DNA of 64,000 bases from Aromatoleum toluvorans (GTDB lineage Bacteria; Pseudomonadota; Gammaproteobacteria; Burkholderiales; Rhodocyclaceae), in NCBI RefSeq assembly GCF_012910905.1, contig NZ_WTVN01000003.1, positions 1 through 64,000 on the forward strand. The letters run 5' to 3'. The notes beneath the pieces were generated by a model. That model made no database searches and was not told the DNA's origin. It saw only the letters and a list, made by a program, of their open reading frames with translations. Position 1 is the stretch's first letter. Every line of letters begins with the position of its first letter. This document shows, in pieces, positions 33,881 through 44,426 of the stretch. The position numbers were made by a program, and so were the translations under genes.

Positions 33881-33935
33881 GGAAATCTCCCTCGCAGGAA
33901 ACCCGAAATCCCGGATCGCGCGTTTGACCCCGGAT

Positions 33936-33949
33936 TTGACGGGTATCAA
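33936..33949. promoter_or_regulatory. Candidate FNR-type box in the divergent gap
   Basis: TTGACGGGTATCAA matches the FNR consensus TTGAT-N4-ATCAA at 9 of 10 fixed positions. It lies between the divergent sugar dehydrogenase (start 33880) and FmdE-like (start 34073) genes. For the minus strand a -41.5 position would put the transcript start near 33901, just before that gene. No strong -10 is visible on either side, so this remains a candidate. Confidence 0.45.
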
Positions 33950-34072
33950 TGAGACGCGCCCCGCCTTGTTGAGATCCTTGAAACGTGAGGGAATGGGCGG
34001 CGATGCCCGAACCCGACGCCGCGTGACCAGTGCGCGGCCCCCGACAACACTCCGAAGGATACGAGGTCGCAG

Positions 34073-34684
34073 ATGGGTTTTCCCGATTTTTTCGCTGACG
34101 CAAGACGAATCGAGCTTCGCGATCCGCTCGCGGCGTTTCTCGGTGCGAGCGCGGGGGGCGTGATCGCTTACGGTTATGAGGACGCGGTGAAGCTCGCCGG
34201 CCACTCCTGCCCGACCGTGGCCTCGGCCTACATGCTCACCGCGCATGCCCTGCGGGCGCTGTATCGGGACGAGATGCCCGAGCGCGGCGGCATCCGGGTC
34301 GCGTTTCGGGGGCGTATCGACGAGGGCGTCACCGGCGTCATCGCGAGCGTCGTCACGCTGCTGACGGGCGCCGCGCACGACGGCGGGTTCAAGGGGCTCG
34401 GCGGCCGGTTCGTGCGCCGCGGGCTGCTGGATTTCGCTGCCGATGTGCCGCTGGCGATGAGGTTTACACGCGTCGACACGGGAGCAGCCGTCGATGCGCA
34501 GGCGGATCTCTCGTCGGTGTCGGCCGATCCGGAGATGCCCGAACTGCTGATGCGCTGCCTTCACGGGCCCGACGCCGCCGAGCTGACGAGCCGTTTCGGG
34601 CAAATGTGGCAGGACCGGGTACGCAGGATCCTGATCGACCACGGCGACGATCCGGCCGTATTCCGCGTCAGCGCGAGCAACTGA
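34073..34684 (+). CDS. FmdE-like (formylmethanofuran dehydrogenase subunit E family) protein
   Basis: A 203-residue protein whose N-terminal half carries KLAGHSCPTVASAYMLTAHAL, close to the GHxCPG...-type motif of the FmdE family, with a His/Cys pair that could bind metal. The later zinc-finger found in some family members is absent here, and the C-terminus is an unrelated helical stretch. True methanofuran chemistry is not expected in this organism; stand-alone FmdE-like proteins are of unknown function. A GAGGTCGCAG ribosome-binding site precedes the ATG. It stands alone on the plus strand. Confidence 0.7.
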   Translation: MGFPDFFADARRIELRDPLAAFLGASAGGVIAYGYEDAVKLAGHSCPTVASAYMLTAHALRALYRDEMPERGGIRVAFRGRIDEGVTGVIASVVTLLTGAAHDGGFKGLGGRFVRRGLLDFAADVPLAMRFTRVDTGAAVDAQADLSSVSADPEMPELLMRCLHGPDAAELTSRFGQMWQDRVRRILIDHGDDPAVFRVSASN

Positions 34685-34776
34685 TCCGCTCCCGGCAGGG
34701 CGGGCAGAGGACCGGACGCGGACAAAGGGCGCGTGCCGGGGGCCGGATATGCTAGCCTCGGGGCTTACTGCACCGA

Positions 34777-35187
34777 ATGTCTCCGTCGATGAACGCCCCT
34801 GCCCTGCCCGAACTGCTCGTCGTCTGCCTGTGCGCCGAATGGTGCGGGACCTGTCGCGAGTATCGCGCCGGGTTCGAGGCGCTCGCAGGGCAATGGCCGC
34901 AGGCCGCGTTCCACTGGGTGGACGTCGAGGACGATGCGGACGTCGCCGGCGACCTCGACATCGAGAACTTCCCCACCTTGCTGATCCAGCGCGGGGATGT
35001 GGTGCTGTTCTTCGGCACGATGCTGCCGCAGCACGTCTTCCTGCAGCGCACGCTTGAAACGCTCACCGCCCTCGGCGACGAGGAGGCGCGCGCCTACGCG
35101 TTCGCCAACGACGAACGGCGCGCGTGGCAGCGGGAATGCAATCTTCGCCCCGCGCTTGAACAGCATCTCGCGCGCAAGGCTGCCTGA
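34777..35187 (+). CDS. Thioredoxin-like protein
   Basis: A 136-residue thioredoxin-fold protein with the redox motif CAEWCGTCREY near residue 20-30 (active site Cys-Gly-Thr-Cys) and the cis-Pro segment ENFPTLLI near residue 66. No signal peptide is seen, so it should act in the cytoplasm. The first ATG at 34777 is used; a second ATG four codons on is also possible. The active-site dipeptide Gly-Thr differs from thioredoxin's Gly-Pro. It is followed after 28 bases by a small Cys-containing gene. Confidence 0.85.
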   Translation: MSPSMNAPALPELLVVCLCAEWCGTCREYRAGFEALAGQWPQAAFHWVDVEDDADVAGDLDIENFPTLLIQRGDVVLFFGTMLPQHVFLQRTLETLTALGDEEARAYAFANDERRAWQRECNLRPALEQHLARKAA

Positions 35188-35215
35188 CCGCGCTTTCCTT
35201 TCCGTTTCACCTTCC

Positions 35216-35428
35216 ATGTCCGTCCAGCCCGCCGACCGCAAGCGCTGCGTTTCCTGCAAACGCTGGGGTGGTGCGCGCAAACCCGGTGCCAATCCGGGCG
35301 AAGTCGAGTACGAGGACGACGCGCGCGGCGCGTGCAACGAGGGGCCGTGGCACGGCACCCTGCGCAGCCCGCGCAACGCCTGCGGGCAATGGGTGATGTG
35401 GGCGGAGCTGCAGCTTCCCGTAGGCTGA
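35216..35428 (+). CDS. Small protein with four cysteines, unknown function
   Basis: A 70-residue protein beginning MSVQPADRKRCVSCKRWGG. It has a CVSC pair near residue 11 and two more cysteines (in RGACNEG and RNACGQW), which suggest a single zinc site. The Trp-rich C-terminus QWVMWAEL is distinctive. I do not recognise the family. It follows the thioredoxin-like gene by 28 bases on the same strand and could be co-transcribed; a weak CTTTCC-type leader gives little ribosome-binding support. Confidence 0.6.
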   Translation: MSVQPADRKRCVSCKRWGGARKPGANPGEVEYEDDARGACNEGPWHGTLRSPRNACGQWVMWAELQLPVG

Positions 35429-35524
35429 CGCGGGCGCCCGGCGCACGGGCGAAGCATCGGCAGATCGTTATATTGCAGTGCAGCTTGCATTCCGTTCCGG
35501 GGGCAGGTAATTTTCGCACCGCTC

Positions 35525-35539
35525 CGTATAACGTATACG
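35525..35539 (+). promoter_or_regulatory. Palindromic operator candidate before the GntR gene
   Basis: CGTATA-ACG-TATACG is a perfect 6-3-6 inverted repeat ending 20 bases before the GntR start codon at 35560. FCD-type GntR proteins bind short palindromes of this shape, so autoregulation is likely. A TATAAC inside it may also serve as a -10. Confidence 0.6.
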
Positions 35540-35559
35540 ATCTTACGCAAAACCCATCC

Positions 35560-36258
35560 ATGGCATCGCCACTCGAACAACTCGCAGTCCCGCGCGTATT
35601 GCGGCTCTCGGCATCCGACCAGATTGCCGGTTCGCTGCGCGACGCGATTGTCGGGGGGCATCTCGCGACCGACGAGGTGCTGCGCCAGGATGAGATCGCG
35701 GCCCGTTTCCATGTCAGCAAGATTCCGGTGCGCGAGGCACTGAAGCGGCTGGAAGCGGAAGGCCTGGTACGCTTTGCGAAGAACCGTGGTGCTGTCGTGG
35801 CCGGCCTGTCGCAGGCCGAGATCCTTGAATACATGGACATCCGCGCGCTGCTGGAAGCGCGCGCAGCCGGGCTCGCTGCAGCCCGGATCAGCGATGAACG
35901 CCTGAACGACGCACGCCAAAAGCTTGCGGAGTTCGGCGCGTCGCAGGACCCCGGACGCTGGGGTGAACTGAACTGGCTGTTCCACTCGACACTGTATGCA
36001 GACGCCGACCGGCCCATCCTGCTGGCCGAGATCCGCGCGCTGTACGACAAGCTGGAACGCTATGTGCGCGCGCTGCTCGCGATGACGGCGCAGACCGAGA
36101 TGCCCAAGACGCAAAGCGAACACAGCGCGATCCTCGATGCGTTCGCAAGGCGCGACCCCGACGCTGCAGCGTCCCTGACGCGGGCCCATGTGCTCGATGC
36201 GGGGGCGTCGCTCGTGCAGTACCTGAAGAACCACAGACACCACGGAGGAAACACATGA
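35560..36258 (+). CDS. GntR-family regulator (FCD subfamily)
   Basis: A 232-residue regulator. The winged-helix DNA-binding domain covers about residues 12-80, with the GntR signature around LRQDEIAARFHVSKIPVREALKRLEAEGLV (in part). The C-terminal FCD domain (about 90-215) is all-helical with the metal-binding His/Asp residues in HSTLY, HSAIL and RAHVLDA. It probably controls the ABC transporter operon that follows: its stop overlaps the start of the binding-protein gene by four bases. The inducer is probably a small organic acid or amino acid, but cannot be read. Confidence 0.9.
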   Translation: MASPLEQLAVPRVLRLSASDQIAGSLRDAIVGGHLATDEVLRQDEIAARFHVSKIPVREALKRLEAEGLVRFAKNRGAVVAGLSQAEILEYMDIRALLEARAAGLAAARISDERLNDARQKLAEFGASQDPGRWGELNWLFHSTLYADADRPILLAEIRALYDKLERYVRALLAMTAQTEMPKTQSEHSAILDAFARRDPDAAASLTRAHVLDAGASLVQYLKNHRHHGGNT

Positions 36259-37352
36259 AGAAGACCCTGATTGCGACCGCCTTCCTCGCGCTCGGCGCGC
36301 AGGCCCAGCTCGCCCACGCCGACCTGACGGTGGCGATCGCGGGCCCGATGACCGGCCAGTACGCCTCGGCCGGCGACCAGATCCGCCGCGGCGCGGAGAT
36401 GGCAATCACCGACATCAACGCCAAGGGCGGCGTGCTCGGTCAGAAGCTGAAGCTCGAAGTCGGCGACGACGCTTGCGATCCGAAGCAGGCGGTGTCGGTC
36501 GCGAACACGATGGTGAACAAGAAGGTCGTGTTCATGCATGGCCACTGGTGTTCGAGCTCGACGATTCCCGCCTCCGAGGTGTACGTCGAGGCCGACATCC
36601 CGATGGCGACGGTGTCGACCAACCCGCAGGTCACCGAGCGCGGCCTGAAGAACATCTTCCGCATCATGGGTCGTGACGACCAGCAGGGTCTGGTCGCGGG
36701 CGGCTACATCGCCGACAAGTTCAAGGGCAAGAAGGTCGCCGTGCTCGACGACAAGAGCGCCTACGGCAAGGGCCTGGCCGACGAGATGGCCAAGGCGATG
36801 ACCGCCAAGGGCCTGAAGCCGACGCTGCGCGAGTCGATCACCGCGGGCGAGAAGGACTACTCCGGCATCGTGACCAAGCTCAAGCAGGCCGGCGTCGAAG
36901 TGCTGGCCTACGGCGGCTACCACACCGAAGTCGCGCTGATCCTGCGCCAGGCGCAGCAGGCCGGCCTCAAGCTGACCGTGATGGGCGGCGACACGATGAC
37001 CAACTCGGAGCTCGTCACCGCCGCGGGCGCGAACGCCGACAACGTGATGTTCACGTTCTCGCCCGACCCGCGCAAGAACCCGGACGCCGCGCCGGTCGTG
37101 AAGCGCTTCCGCGACGCCAAGGTCGAGCCGGAAGGCTACGTGATGTACGCCTACGCTGCGATGCAGCTCTTTGCGGAAGCCGCGCCCCAGGCCAAGAGCA
37201 CCAAGTTCGCCGATCTGGAGAAGGCGATGCGCGGCGGCACCTTCAAGACCGTGATCGGCGATCTCTCCTTCGACGCCAAGGGCGACCAGAAGAAGCCCGG
37301 CTTCGTCGTCTACCAGTGGAAGGGCGGCCAGTACGACTACGCCGCCAAGTAA
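36255..37352 (+). CDS. ABC transporter substrate-binding protein (LivK-like)
   Basis: A 365-residue periplasmic protein with a Sec signal peptide (KKTLIATAFLALGAQAQLAHA, in part; cleavage near AHAD). The mature start DLTVAIAGPMTGQYASAGDQ and the DDACDPKQAV segment, whose Cys pairs with the one in GHWCSSST, are typical of branched-chain amino acid-binding proteins (LivK/LivJ). It has a good ribosome-binding site (GGAGG) inside the end of the regulator gene. The ligand may be a branched-chain or other hydrophobic amino acid, or another organic acid. Confidence 0.92.
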   Translation: MKKTLIATAFLALGAQAQLAHADLTVAIAGPMTGQYASAGDQIRRGAEMAITDINAKGGVLGQKLKLEVGDDACDPKQAVSVANTMVNKKVVFMHGHWCSSSTIPASEVYVEADIPMATVSTNPQVTERGLKNIFRIMGRDDQQGLVAGGYIADKFKGKKVAVLDDKSAYGKGLADEMAKAMTAKGLKPTLRESITAGEKDYSGIVTKLKQAGVEVLAYGGYHTEVALILRQAQQAGLKLTVMGGDTMTNSELVTAAGANADNVMFTFSPDPRKNPDAAPVVKRFRDAKVEPEGYVMYAYAAMQLFAEAAPQAKSTKFADLEKAMRGGTFKTVIGDLSFDAKGDQKKPGFVVYQWKGGQYDYAAK

Positions 37353-37508
37353 TCCCGCGTAGTTTCTGTTACCGGCCGGGCGACCCGCCCGGCCTGCGCG
37401 CCGCCGGTCCAAAAGGCCGGCGGCGCCATCTCCCGGGTGAGTTCGGCGCAGCCCTGCCCGCCGGGATCGCGCGCGAGACATCCGCACAAAACGACAAAGG
37501 AGACTGCT

Positions 37509-38422
<914 letters not shown>

Positions 38423-38423
<1 letters not shown>

Positions 38424-39724
38424 TGAGCGCCGTCATCATCGCGCGCCACGCGCGCACGCCGGCCGAGCGCTTCAAGGACGCGGCCTGGGTGGCCTTCGTC
38501 GCGCTGCTGCTGGGCATTCCGATGGTCGGCCTGACGACCGTCGACGAGGGCGGCGCGCTGACCGTCCAGACCCGTTTCGGCATGCTCGCGATCTTCGTCG
38601 GCGTGTCCTTCGCGGGCCGTTTCATCTTCCGCTGGATCATGGACCAGGTCCGTGGCCGTCGCGCGGCGAAGTCCGCGGTGGCGAAGGCCGACCGCACGCC
38701 GCTCGCGATCAGGGTGATCGGCTGGGCGGTGCTCGGTGCGTCGGTGGCACTGCCGATCATGTTCTCCGAGAACCGCTACGTGATCGATACTGCCACGACG
38801 GTGCTGATCTACGTGATGCTCGGCTGGGGGTTGAACGTCGTCGTGGGCCTCGCCGGCCTGCTCGACCTCGGCTACGTCGCCTTCTACGCGGTCGGCGCCT
38901 ACACCTACGCCCTGCTCTTCTCGCATTTCGGCTGGACCTTCTGGGAGGCCTTGCCGGTGGCGGGCGCGATGGCGGCGACCTTCGGCATCCTGCTCGGTTA
39001 CCCGATCCTGCGCCTGCGCGGCGACTATCTCGCCATCGTGACGCTGGGCTTCGGCGAGATCATCCGCGTGATCCTCGTGAACTGGACGGAGCTCTCGAAC
39101 GGCCCCAACGGCATCGGCTCGATCCCGCGCCCGACGCTGTTCGGACTGCCCTTCGAACGCAATCCGGCAGAAGGCACGCAGAGCTTCGCGACCTTCTTCG
39201 GGCTGGACTTCTCGGGCATGCACCGGATCATCTTCCTGTACTACCTGATCCTGGTGCTGGCGCTGCTCACCAACGTGTTCGTGTCGCGCCTGAGGAAGCT
39301 GCCGGTCGGCCGCGCGTGGGAAGCGCTGCGCGAGGACGAGATCGCGTGCAAGGCGATGGGCATGAACGTGACCAACGTGAAGCTGTCGGCCTTCGCGATC
39401 GGCGCGATGCTGGGCGGTTTCGCCGGGGTGTTCTTCGCCGCGCGCCAGGGCTTCATCTCGCCCGAGAGCTTCACCTTCACCGAGTCGGCGACGATCCTCG
39501 CGATCGTCGTGCTGGGCGGCATGGGCAGCCAGCTCGGCGTCGTGCTCGCGGCCCTCGTGCTGGTGCTGCTGCCGGAACTGGGCCGCAACTTCTCCGAGTA
39601 CCGCATGCTGATGTTCGGCACGGCGATGGTGCTGATCATGGTGTGGAAGCCGAGCGGCCTGCTCGCGTCGCGCGAACCCACGATCCGTCTCAACAAGGCC
39701 GCGGCCACGGGAGGTGAAGCATGA
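38423..39724 (+). CDS. livM: Branched-chain-type ABC transporter permease (LivM)
   Basis: A 433-residue permease, longer than the typical 320-360 because of an N-terminal region of about 110 residues with two or three extra membrane helices, as in E. coli LivM. The core has GWGLNVVVGLAGLLDLGYVAFYAVGAY, LRLRGDYLAIVTLGFGEI and LREDEIACKAMGMN (each read in part), the last being the coupling loop for the ATPases. It overlaps livH by one base and livG by four (ATGA). Confidence 0.92.
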
Positions 39725-40544
39725 GCGCGACCCTGCTCTCCGTCGAGAACCTGACGATGCGCTTCGGCGGCCTCACCGCCATCGACGACCTGTCGGTGTC
39801 GGTGCCCGCCGGCAAGATCACGGCGATCATCGGCCCGAACGGGGCCGGCAAGACGACCTTCTTCAACTGCCTGACCGGCTTCTACAAGCCGACGGTCGGC
39901 AGCGTGCGCCTCGCGCATCCGAAGAAGGGCGAGATGCGCCTGGAGACGATGACCGGCCACCGCGTCGCCCGCGATGCGCAGGTGGTGCGCACCTTCCAGA
40001 ACATCCGCCTGTTCCCGAAGATGACGGTGCTGGAGAACCTGATCGTCGCGCAGCACAACTTCCTGCAGGAGGCCTCGCGCTTCTCGATCGCCGGTATCTT
40101 CCGGCTGTCGGGCTACCGCAAGGCGGAATCAGAGGCCTTGAAGACGGCCGCGCACTGGCTCGAGCGCCTGGGCCTCACCGACATCGCCGACGTTGCCGCC
40201 GGCGATCTGCCCTATGGCACGCAGCGGCGAATCGAGATCGCGCGTGCGCTGTGCGTCGATCCGGTACTGCTGTGCCTCGACGAGCCGGCGGCAGGCCTCA
40301 ACCCGCGCGAATCGGCCGAGCTCAACACGCTGCTGCTGTCGCTGTGCCGCGAGGAAGGCATCGCGATCCTGCTGATCGAGCACGACATGAGCGTGGTGAT
40401 GAACGTGTCCGACCACATCTGCGTGCTCAACTACGGCCGCAAGATCGCCGAAGGCACGCCCGAGGAAATCCGCAACGACCCGCAAGTCATCAAGGCCTAT
40501 CTCGGCGAGGATGACGAGGAAACCGCATCCGGGGAGAAAGCCGC

Positions 40545-40548
<4 letters not shown>
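39721..40548 (+). CDS. livG: ABC transporter ATP-binding protein (LivG)
   Basis: A 275-residue ATPase with Walker A GPNGAGKTTFF near residue 39, a signature segment DLPYGTQRRIEIARAL (LPYG in place of LSGG, usual for LivG), Walker B LLCLDEPAAGLNP and the switch His in LLIEHDMS. It overlaps livM by four bases and livF by four bases. It forms the ATPase heterodimer with LivF. Confidence 0.93.
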
Positions 40549-41254
<706 letters not shown>

Positions 41255-41258
<4 letters not shown>

Positions 41259-42160
41259 CCGATCGCGCCGCCGCCCCGCCCCGCTGGCTGCCCTTTGCCG
41301 TGCTCGGCATCGGGCTGCTCGCCGTTTCGTTCGGCGCGATCTTCGCCCGCCTGGCCCAGGGCGAAGGGGTTCCGTCGTTCACCGTGGCGACCTGGCGGCT
41401 GGGGCTGGCGGCGCTGATCATCACGCCCGTCGCGCTGTTCCAGTCTCACCGCGCGCTCAAGGAGCTGAACCGGCGTCAGTGCCTGCTCGCGCTGGCGGCC
41501 GGTTTCTTCCTCGCGCTGCATTTCGCGACGTGGGTCAGTTCGCTCGAATACACTTCGGTCGCCTCCAGCACCGCGCTGGTCACGACCAATCCCCTGTGGA
41601 TCGGGCTGGTGTCCTTCGTGCTGTTCGGCGAGCGGCCGGGCCGCATGATGCTGGGCGGCATCGCACTGTCATTCGGCGGCAGTCTGCTGATCTTCTGGAG
41701 CGACAGCCAGACCGTGAGCGCCGGGGCGAATCCGGTGCTGGGGAATGTGCTCGCGCTGGCCGGTTCGTGGTGCTTTTCCGCCTATCTGCTCATCGGCAGG
41801 CGCCTTCGCGCCGGTTTGCCCCTGCCCGCCTACGTATGGCTTGCCTACGGCGCGGCCGCAGTGCTGCTGGCCGGCGCGAGCGGCGCGTCGGGGGCCCCGC
41901 TGAGCGGTTTCGGCACGACTGCGTGGGCAATGCTTGCCGGCATGGCGCTTGGCCCGCAGCTGCTCGGACACACAGCGTACAACTGGTCGCTGCGGCATGT
42001 TTCGGCCACCTTCGTCGCCGTGGTTACCCTGGGCGAGCCGGTGTGCAGCGCAGCGATGGCTTTCGTCCTCTTCGGCGAGGGCTTCGCGCCGCTGCAGTTC
42101 GCGGGGTTCGCGCTGCTGCTCGCGGGCATCTACTTCGCGGCGCGCGGCGAGAAGTCCTGA
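41255..42160 (+). CDS. EamA/DMT-family transporter
   Basis: A 301-residue protein with ten hydrophobic segments in two EamA repeats (about 15-140 and 155-295). The start is a TTG at 41255 overlapping the livF stop (TTGA), with GGAAGG 8 bases upstream; no ATG gives a better fit. SLEYTSVASSTALVTTNPLW in the first repeat and LGEPVCSAAMAFVLFGE in the second (in part) are typical. DMT proteins usually export amino acids or metabolites; here it may prevent over-accumulation of the operon's substrate. Confidence 0.85.
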
Positions 42161-42172
42161 TCGACCTTCGTT

Positions 42173-42817
42173 TCAGCCCCTGATCCAGCCGCGCTTGAGG
42201 GCGTAGCTGGCGAGCCCCGCCGCCGTCTCGATGCCGAGCTTGCGGCGCAGGTTGAGGCGATGCGTCTCGACGGTGCGCACGCTGACGTCCAGCTTCTGCG
42301 CGATGCGCTTGTTGCTGTCGCCCTGGGCGACCAGGATCAGCACTTCCCGCTCGCGCTCGGTCAAGGTTGCCGCGTCGTCCGCCTGCGTCGACAGCGCGGC
42401 GGTCAGGGCACTGCTGAAATAGGCGCCCCCGGCCGCGACCGCCCGGATCGCCGCGATGATCTCCGCCGACGGGGCATCCTTGAGCACATAGCCGCGCGCG
42501 CCGGCGCGCATCGCCGACATCACGTAACCCTGGCTGTCGTACATGCTCAGGATCAGCACGCGCAGCTCGGGGCGCTGCCGCGCGAGTGCCTCGGTCAGCT
42601 CGATGCCGTTGATGTCGGGAAGGCCGATGTCGACCAGCGCAAGATCCGGCCGCAGGGCCTCGGCGGCCGCCAGCGCCTGCCGGCCGTTGGCGGCCTCGCC
42701 GACGATTTCGATCTCCGGAATGTCGCCCAGCCGCGCCCGCAGGCCGTCACGGACGAGTTGATGGTCGTCGACGAGCAGCAGGCGAATCGTTGCGCCGGGC
42801 CCGGTTGTATCGCTCAT
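42173..42817 (-). CDS. NarL/FixJ-type response regulator
   Basis: A 214-residue two-domain regulator. The receiver domain has the acidic pair DD in LLVDDHQLVRDGL, the phosphoacceptor Asp in LALVDIGLPDING near residue 61, Ser in ILSMYD and Lys in LKDAPS. The LuxR-type DNA-binding domain covers about 145-214, with LTEREREVLILVAQG and RTVETHRLNLRRKLG. The start at 42817 overlaps the kinase stop by four bases (ATGA), which identifies its partner. It probably regulates the divergent cstA operon. Confidence 0.93.
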   Translation of the reverse strand: MSDTTGPGATIRLLLVDDHQLVRDGLRARLGDIPEIEIVGEAANGRQALAAAEALRPDLALVDIGLPDINGIELTEALARQRPELRVLILSMYDSQGYVMSAMRAGARGYVLKDAPSAEIIAAIRAVAAGGAYFSSALTAALSTQADDAATLTEREREVLILVAQGDSNKRIAQKLDVSVRTVETHRLNLRRKLGIETAAGLASYALKRGWIRG

Positions 42818-44184
42818 GACAAGCTCCCCTTCTTCGCATTCGGGCATGGCAGTACTGCCCTGAGCGCGGTGTGTCCCGGCATCGAGTTGACCGCAAGTTG
42901 TCCGCCGTGGTGTTCGATGCGCTCGCGCATGTTGCGCAGGCCGATTCCGCCACTGCGGGGGTAATCGATCCGAGCCGTGTCGAAGCCGCGTCCGTCGTCC
43001 GCGATCACGAGGTGCACGGTGCCTCGTCCGGACGCCAGGGTCAGGCGGACGTGGTGCGCGTCGGCATGGCGCTCGATGTTCGTCAGCGCTTCCTGCGCGA
43101 TGCGATACAGCGTCGTCGCCCCGGCAACGTCGGCCGACAGGTCGACCCTGGCGATGTCGGCATCGACGACGATGCCGGTGCGCACGCGGAATTCGTCGAG
43201 CAGCTGCTGCAGCGCGGCCGGCAGGCCGAGGTTGTCGAGCAGCGAGGGCCGCAGGTTGTGCGAAATGCTGCGGATCTCGCCGATCGCCACCCCCAGGCCA
43301 TCGAGTCCCTTGCCGATGTGTTCCGCGACGTCGTCACGCCCTGCGAGCGCCCGCTCCTTCGCGAGTTCGAGGTGGTACTTGACCGACACCAGCAACTGGC
43401 TGAGTCCGTCGTGCAGGTCGCGTGCGACACGCGTGCGCTCCTCCTCGTGCGAGGTCACGATGCGCTGCGCGAGTCCCTTCAGGCGGCGGTCCGCGAGCTG
43501 GTGTTCGCTGATGTTCAGCGCCATGCCGCCCGCGAACACGATCAGGGCCGCGACGATCCCCACGACGGTGAAGCCCAGGACGGTTGCCGCGATGCGTGAC
43601 GCCATCTGGTCGCGCAGCTTGCTGCGGATGGTTTCGACGTCGTCGAGGTAGATACCCGTCCCGAGCACCCAGCCCCAGCGATCGAGCTTCACGACATAGC
43701 CCAGCTTGGCGGTTTCCTTGCCCGTCGAGGGCTTGTTCCACTTGTACGGGAGGAACCCGTCGCCGGAAGTCGCCACCGCGATCAGGCGCTGGATGACCGG
43801 GAGCCCCTCGGAATCCTGCTTCTCCCACAGGTTGCGGCCGACGAGCTCGGACTGGCGCGGATGGACGATGTTGAGGCCGCTGATTTCGTAGGCGAAGAAA
43901 TAGCCGTCGTCGCCGTAGTTCATCTCGCTGAGGATGCGCTTGGCCTCGTTCTTGGTCGCTTCGTCGTCGCGGCCCGAGGAATACAGGTGGTCGATCGAGG
44001 TCTGCGCGAGCTGGACATAATGCTGCAACTCCGCGCGCTTGGCGGCCATCATTGCCTCGTTCAGCACGACCTCCTGCTGCCGCTCCAGGTCGCGCGCCTG
44101 CACCGCGACCATGATCGCGATCGCCGCCACTGCCGCGATGAGCGGCAGCACGGCCAGGACGATGACTTTGTACTTGAGACGCAA
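42814..44184 (-). CDS. Cache-domain sensor histidine kinase (HisKA_3 type)
   Basis: A 456-residue kinase. A membrane helix at about residues 8-28 is followed by a periplasmic single-Cache domain (about 35-185; landmarks DDGYFFAYEISGLNIVHP and GWVLGTGIYLDD, in part), a second membrane helix at about 200-222, the dimerisation/phosphorylation helix with ARDLHDGLSQLL (phospho-His near 265) and a HATPase with DDGRGFD and GIGLRNMRER. Cache domains of this class often bind pyruvate, acetate or other small carboxylates, which fits the divergent carbon-starvation gene set. Confidence 0.93.
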   Translation of the reverse strand: MRLKYKVIVLAVLPLIAAVAAIAIMVAVQARDLERQQEVVLNEAMMAAKRAELQHYVQLAQTSIDHLYSSGRDDEATKNEAKRILSEMNYGDDGYFFAYEISGLNIVHPRQSELVGRNLWEKQDSEGLPVIQRLIAVATSGDGFLPYKWNKPSTGKETAKLGYVVKLDRWGWVLGTGIYLDDVETIRSKLRDQMASRIAATVLGFTVVGIVAALIVFAGGMALNISEHQLADRRLKGLAQRIVTSHEEERTRVARDLHDGLSQLLVSVKYHLELAKERALAGRDDVAEHIGKGLDGLGVAIGEIRSISHNLRPSLLDNLGLPAALQQLLDEFRVRTGIVVDADIARVDLSADVAGATTLYRIAQEALTNIERHADAHHVRLTLASGRGTVHLVIADDGRGFDTARIDYPRSGGIGLRNMRERIEHHGGQLAVNSMPGHTALRAVLPCPNAKKGSLS

Positions 44185-44256
44185 GTGCTACTCTCCCCTC
44201 GATTCGCCTGCGATTGTAATGCGCCGGAACCCTCACCCGGCGCCCTTGCGCGGCGC

Positions 44257-44278
44257 GTCTGCGTAGAACTACGCAGAC
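44257..44278. promoter_or_regulatory. Perfect palindrome between the two-component genes and cstA
   Basis: GTCTGCGTAG and CTACGCAGAC are perfect 10-bp arms separated by AA. The element lies in the 242-base divergent gap, 73 bases upstream of the kinase start and 149 upstream of cstA. It is a good candidate site for the NarL-type regulator. A second, shorter hairpin (arms 44339-44346 and 44351-44358) is nearer cstA. Confidence 0.6.
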
Positions 44279-44426
44279 CCTGAAAGTAGTAGTGCGAATG
44301 GCCCGGTGCGCGCCGATCCGCGACATTACCGCGTGATCCCCGGCACAGGGGTGCCGGGACCCGGGACCAGATCCGGTAAGACCAGAGCCTGAATCAACGG
44401 CCTATCCGGAGAGAGGAGGAGTATAA

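Noticed and set aside
33881-34642. N-terminal extension of the sugar dehydrogenase frame by about 250 codons
   Set aside because: It mirrors the FmdE-like gene on the plus strand; the signal peptide and ribosome-binding site place the start at 33880.
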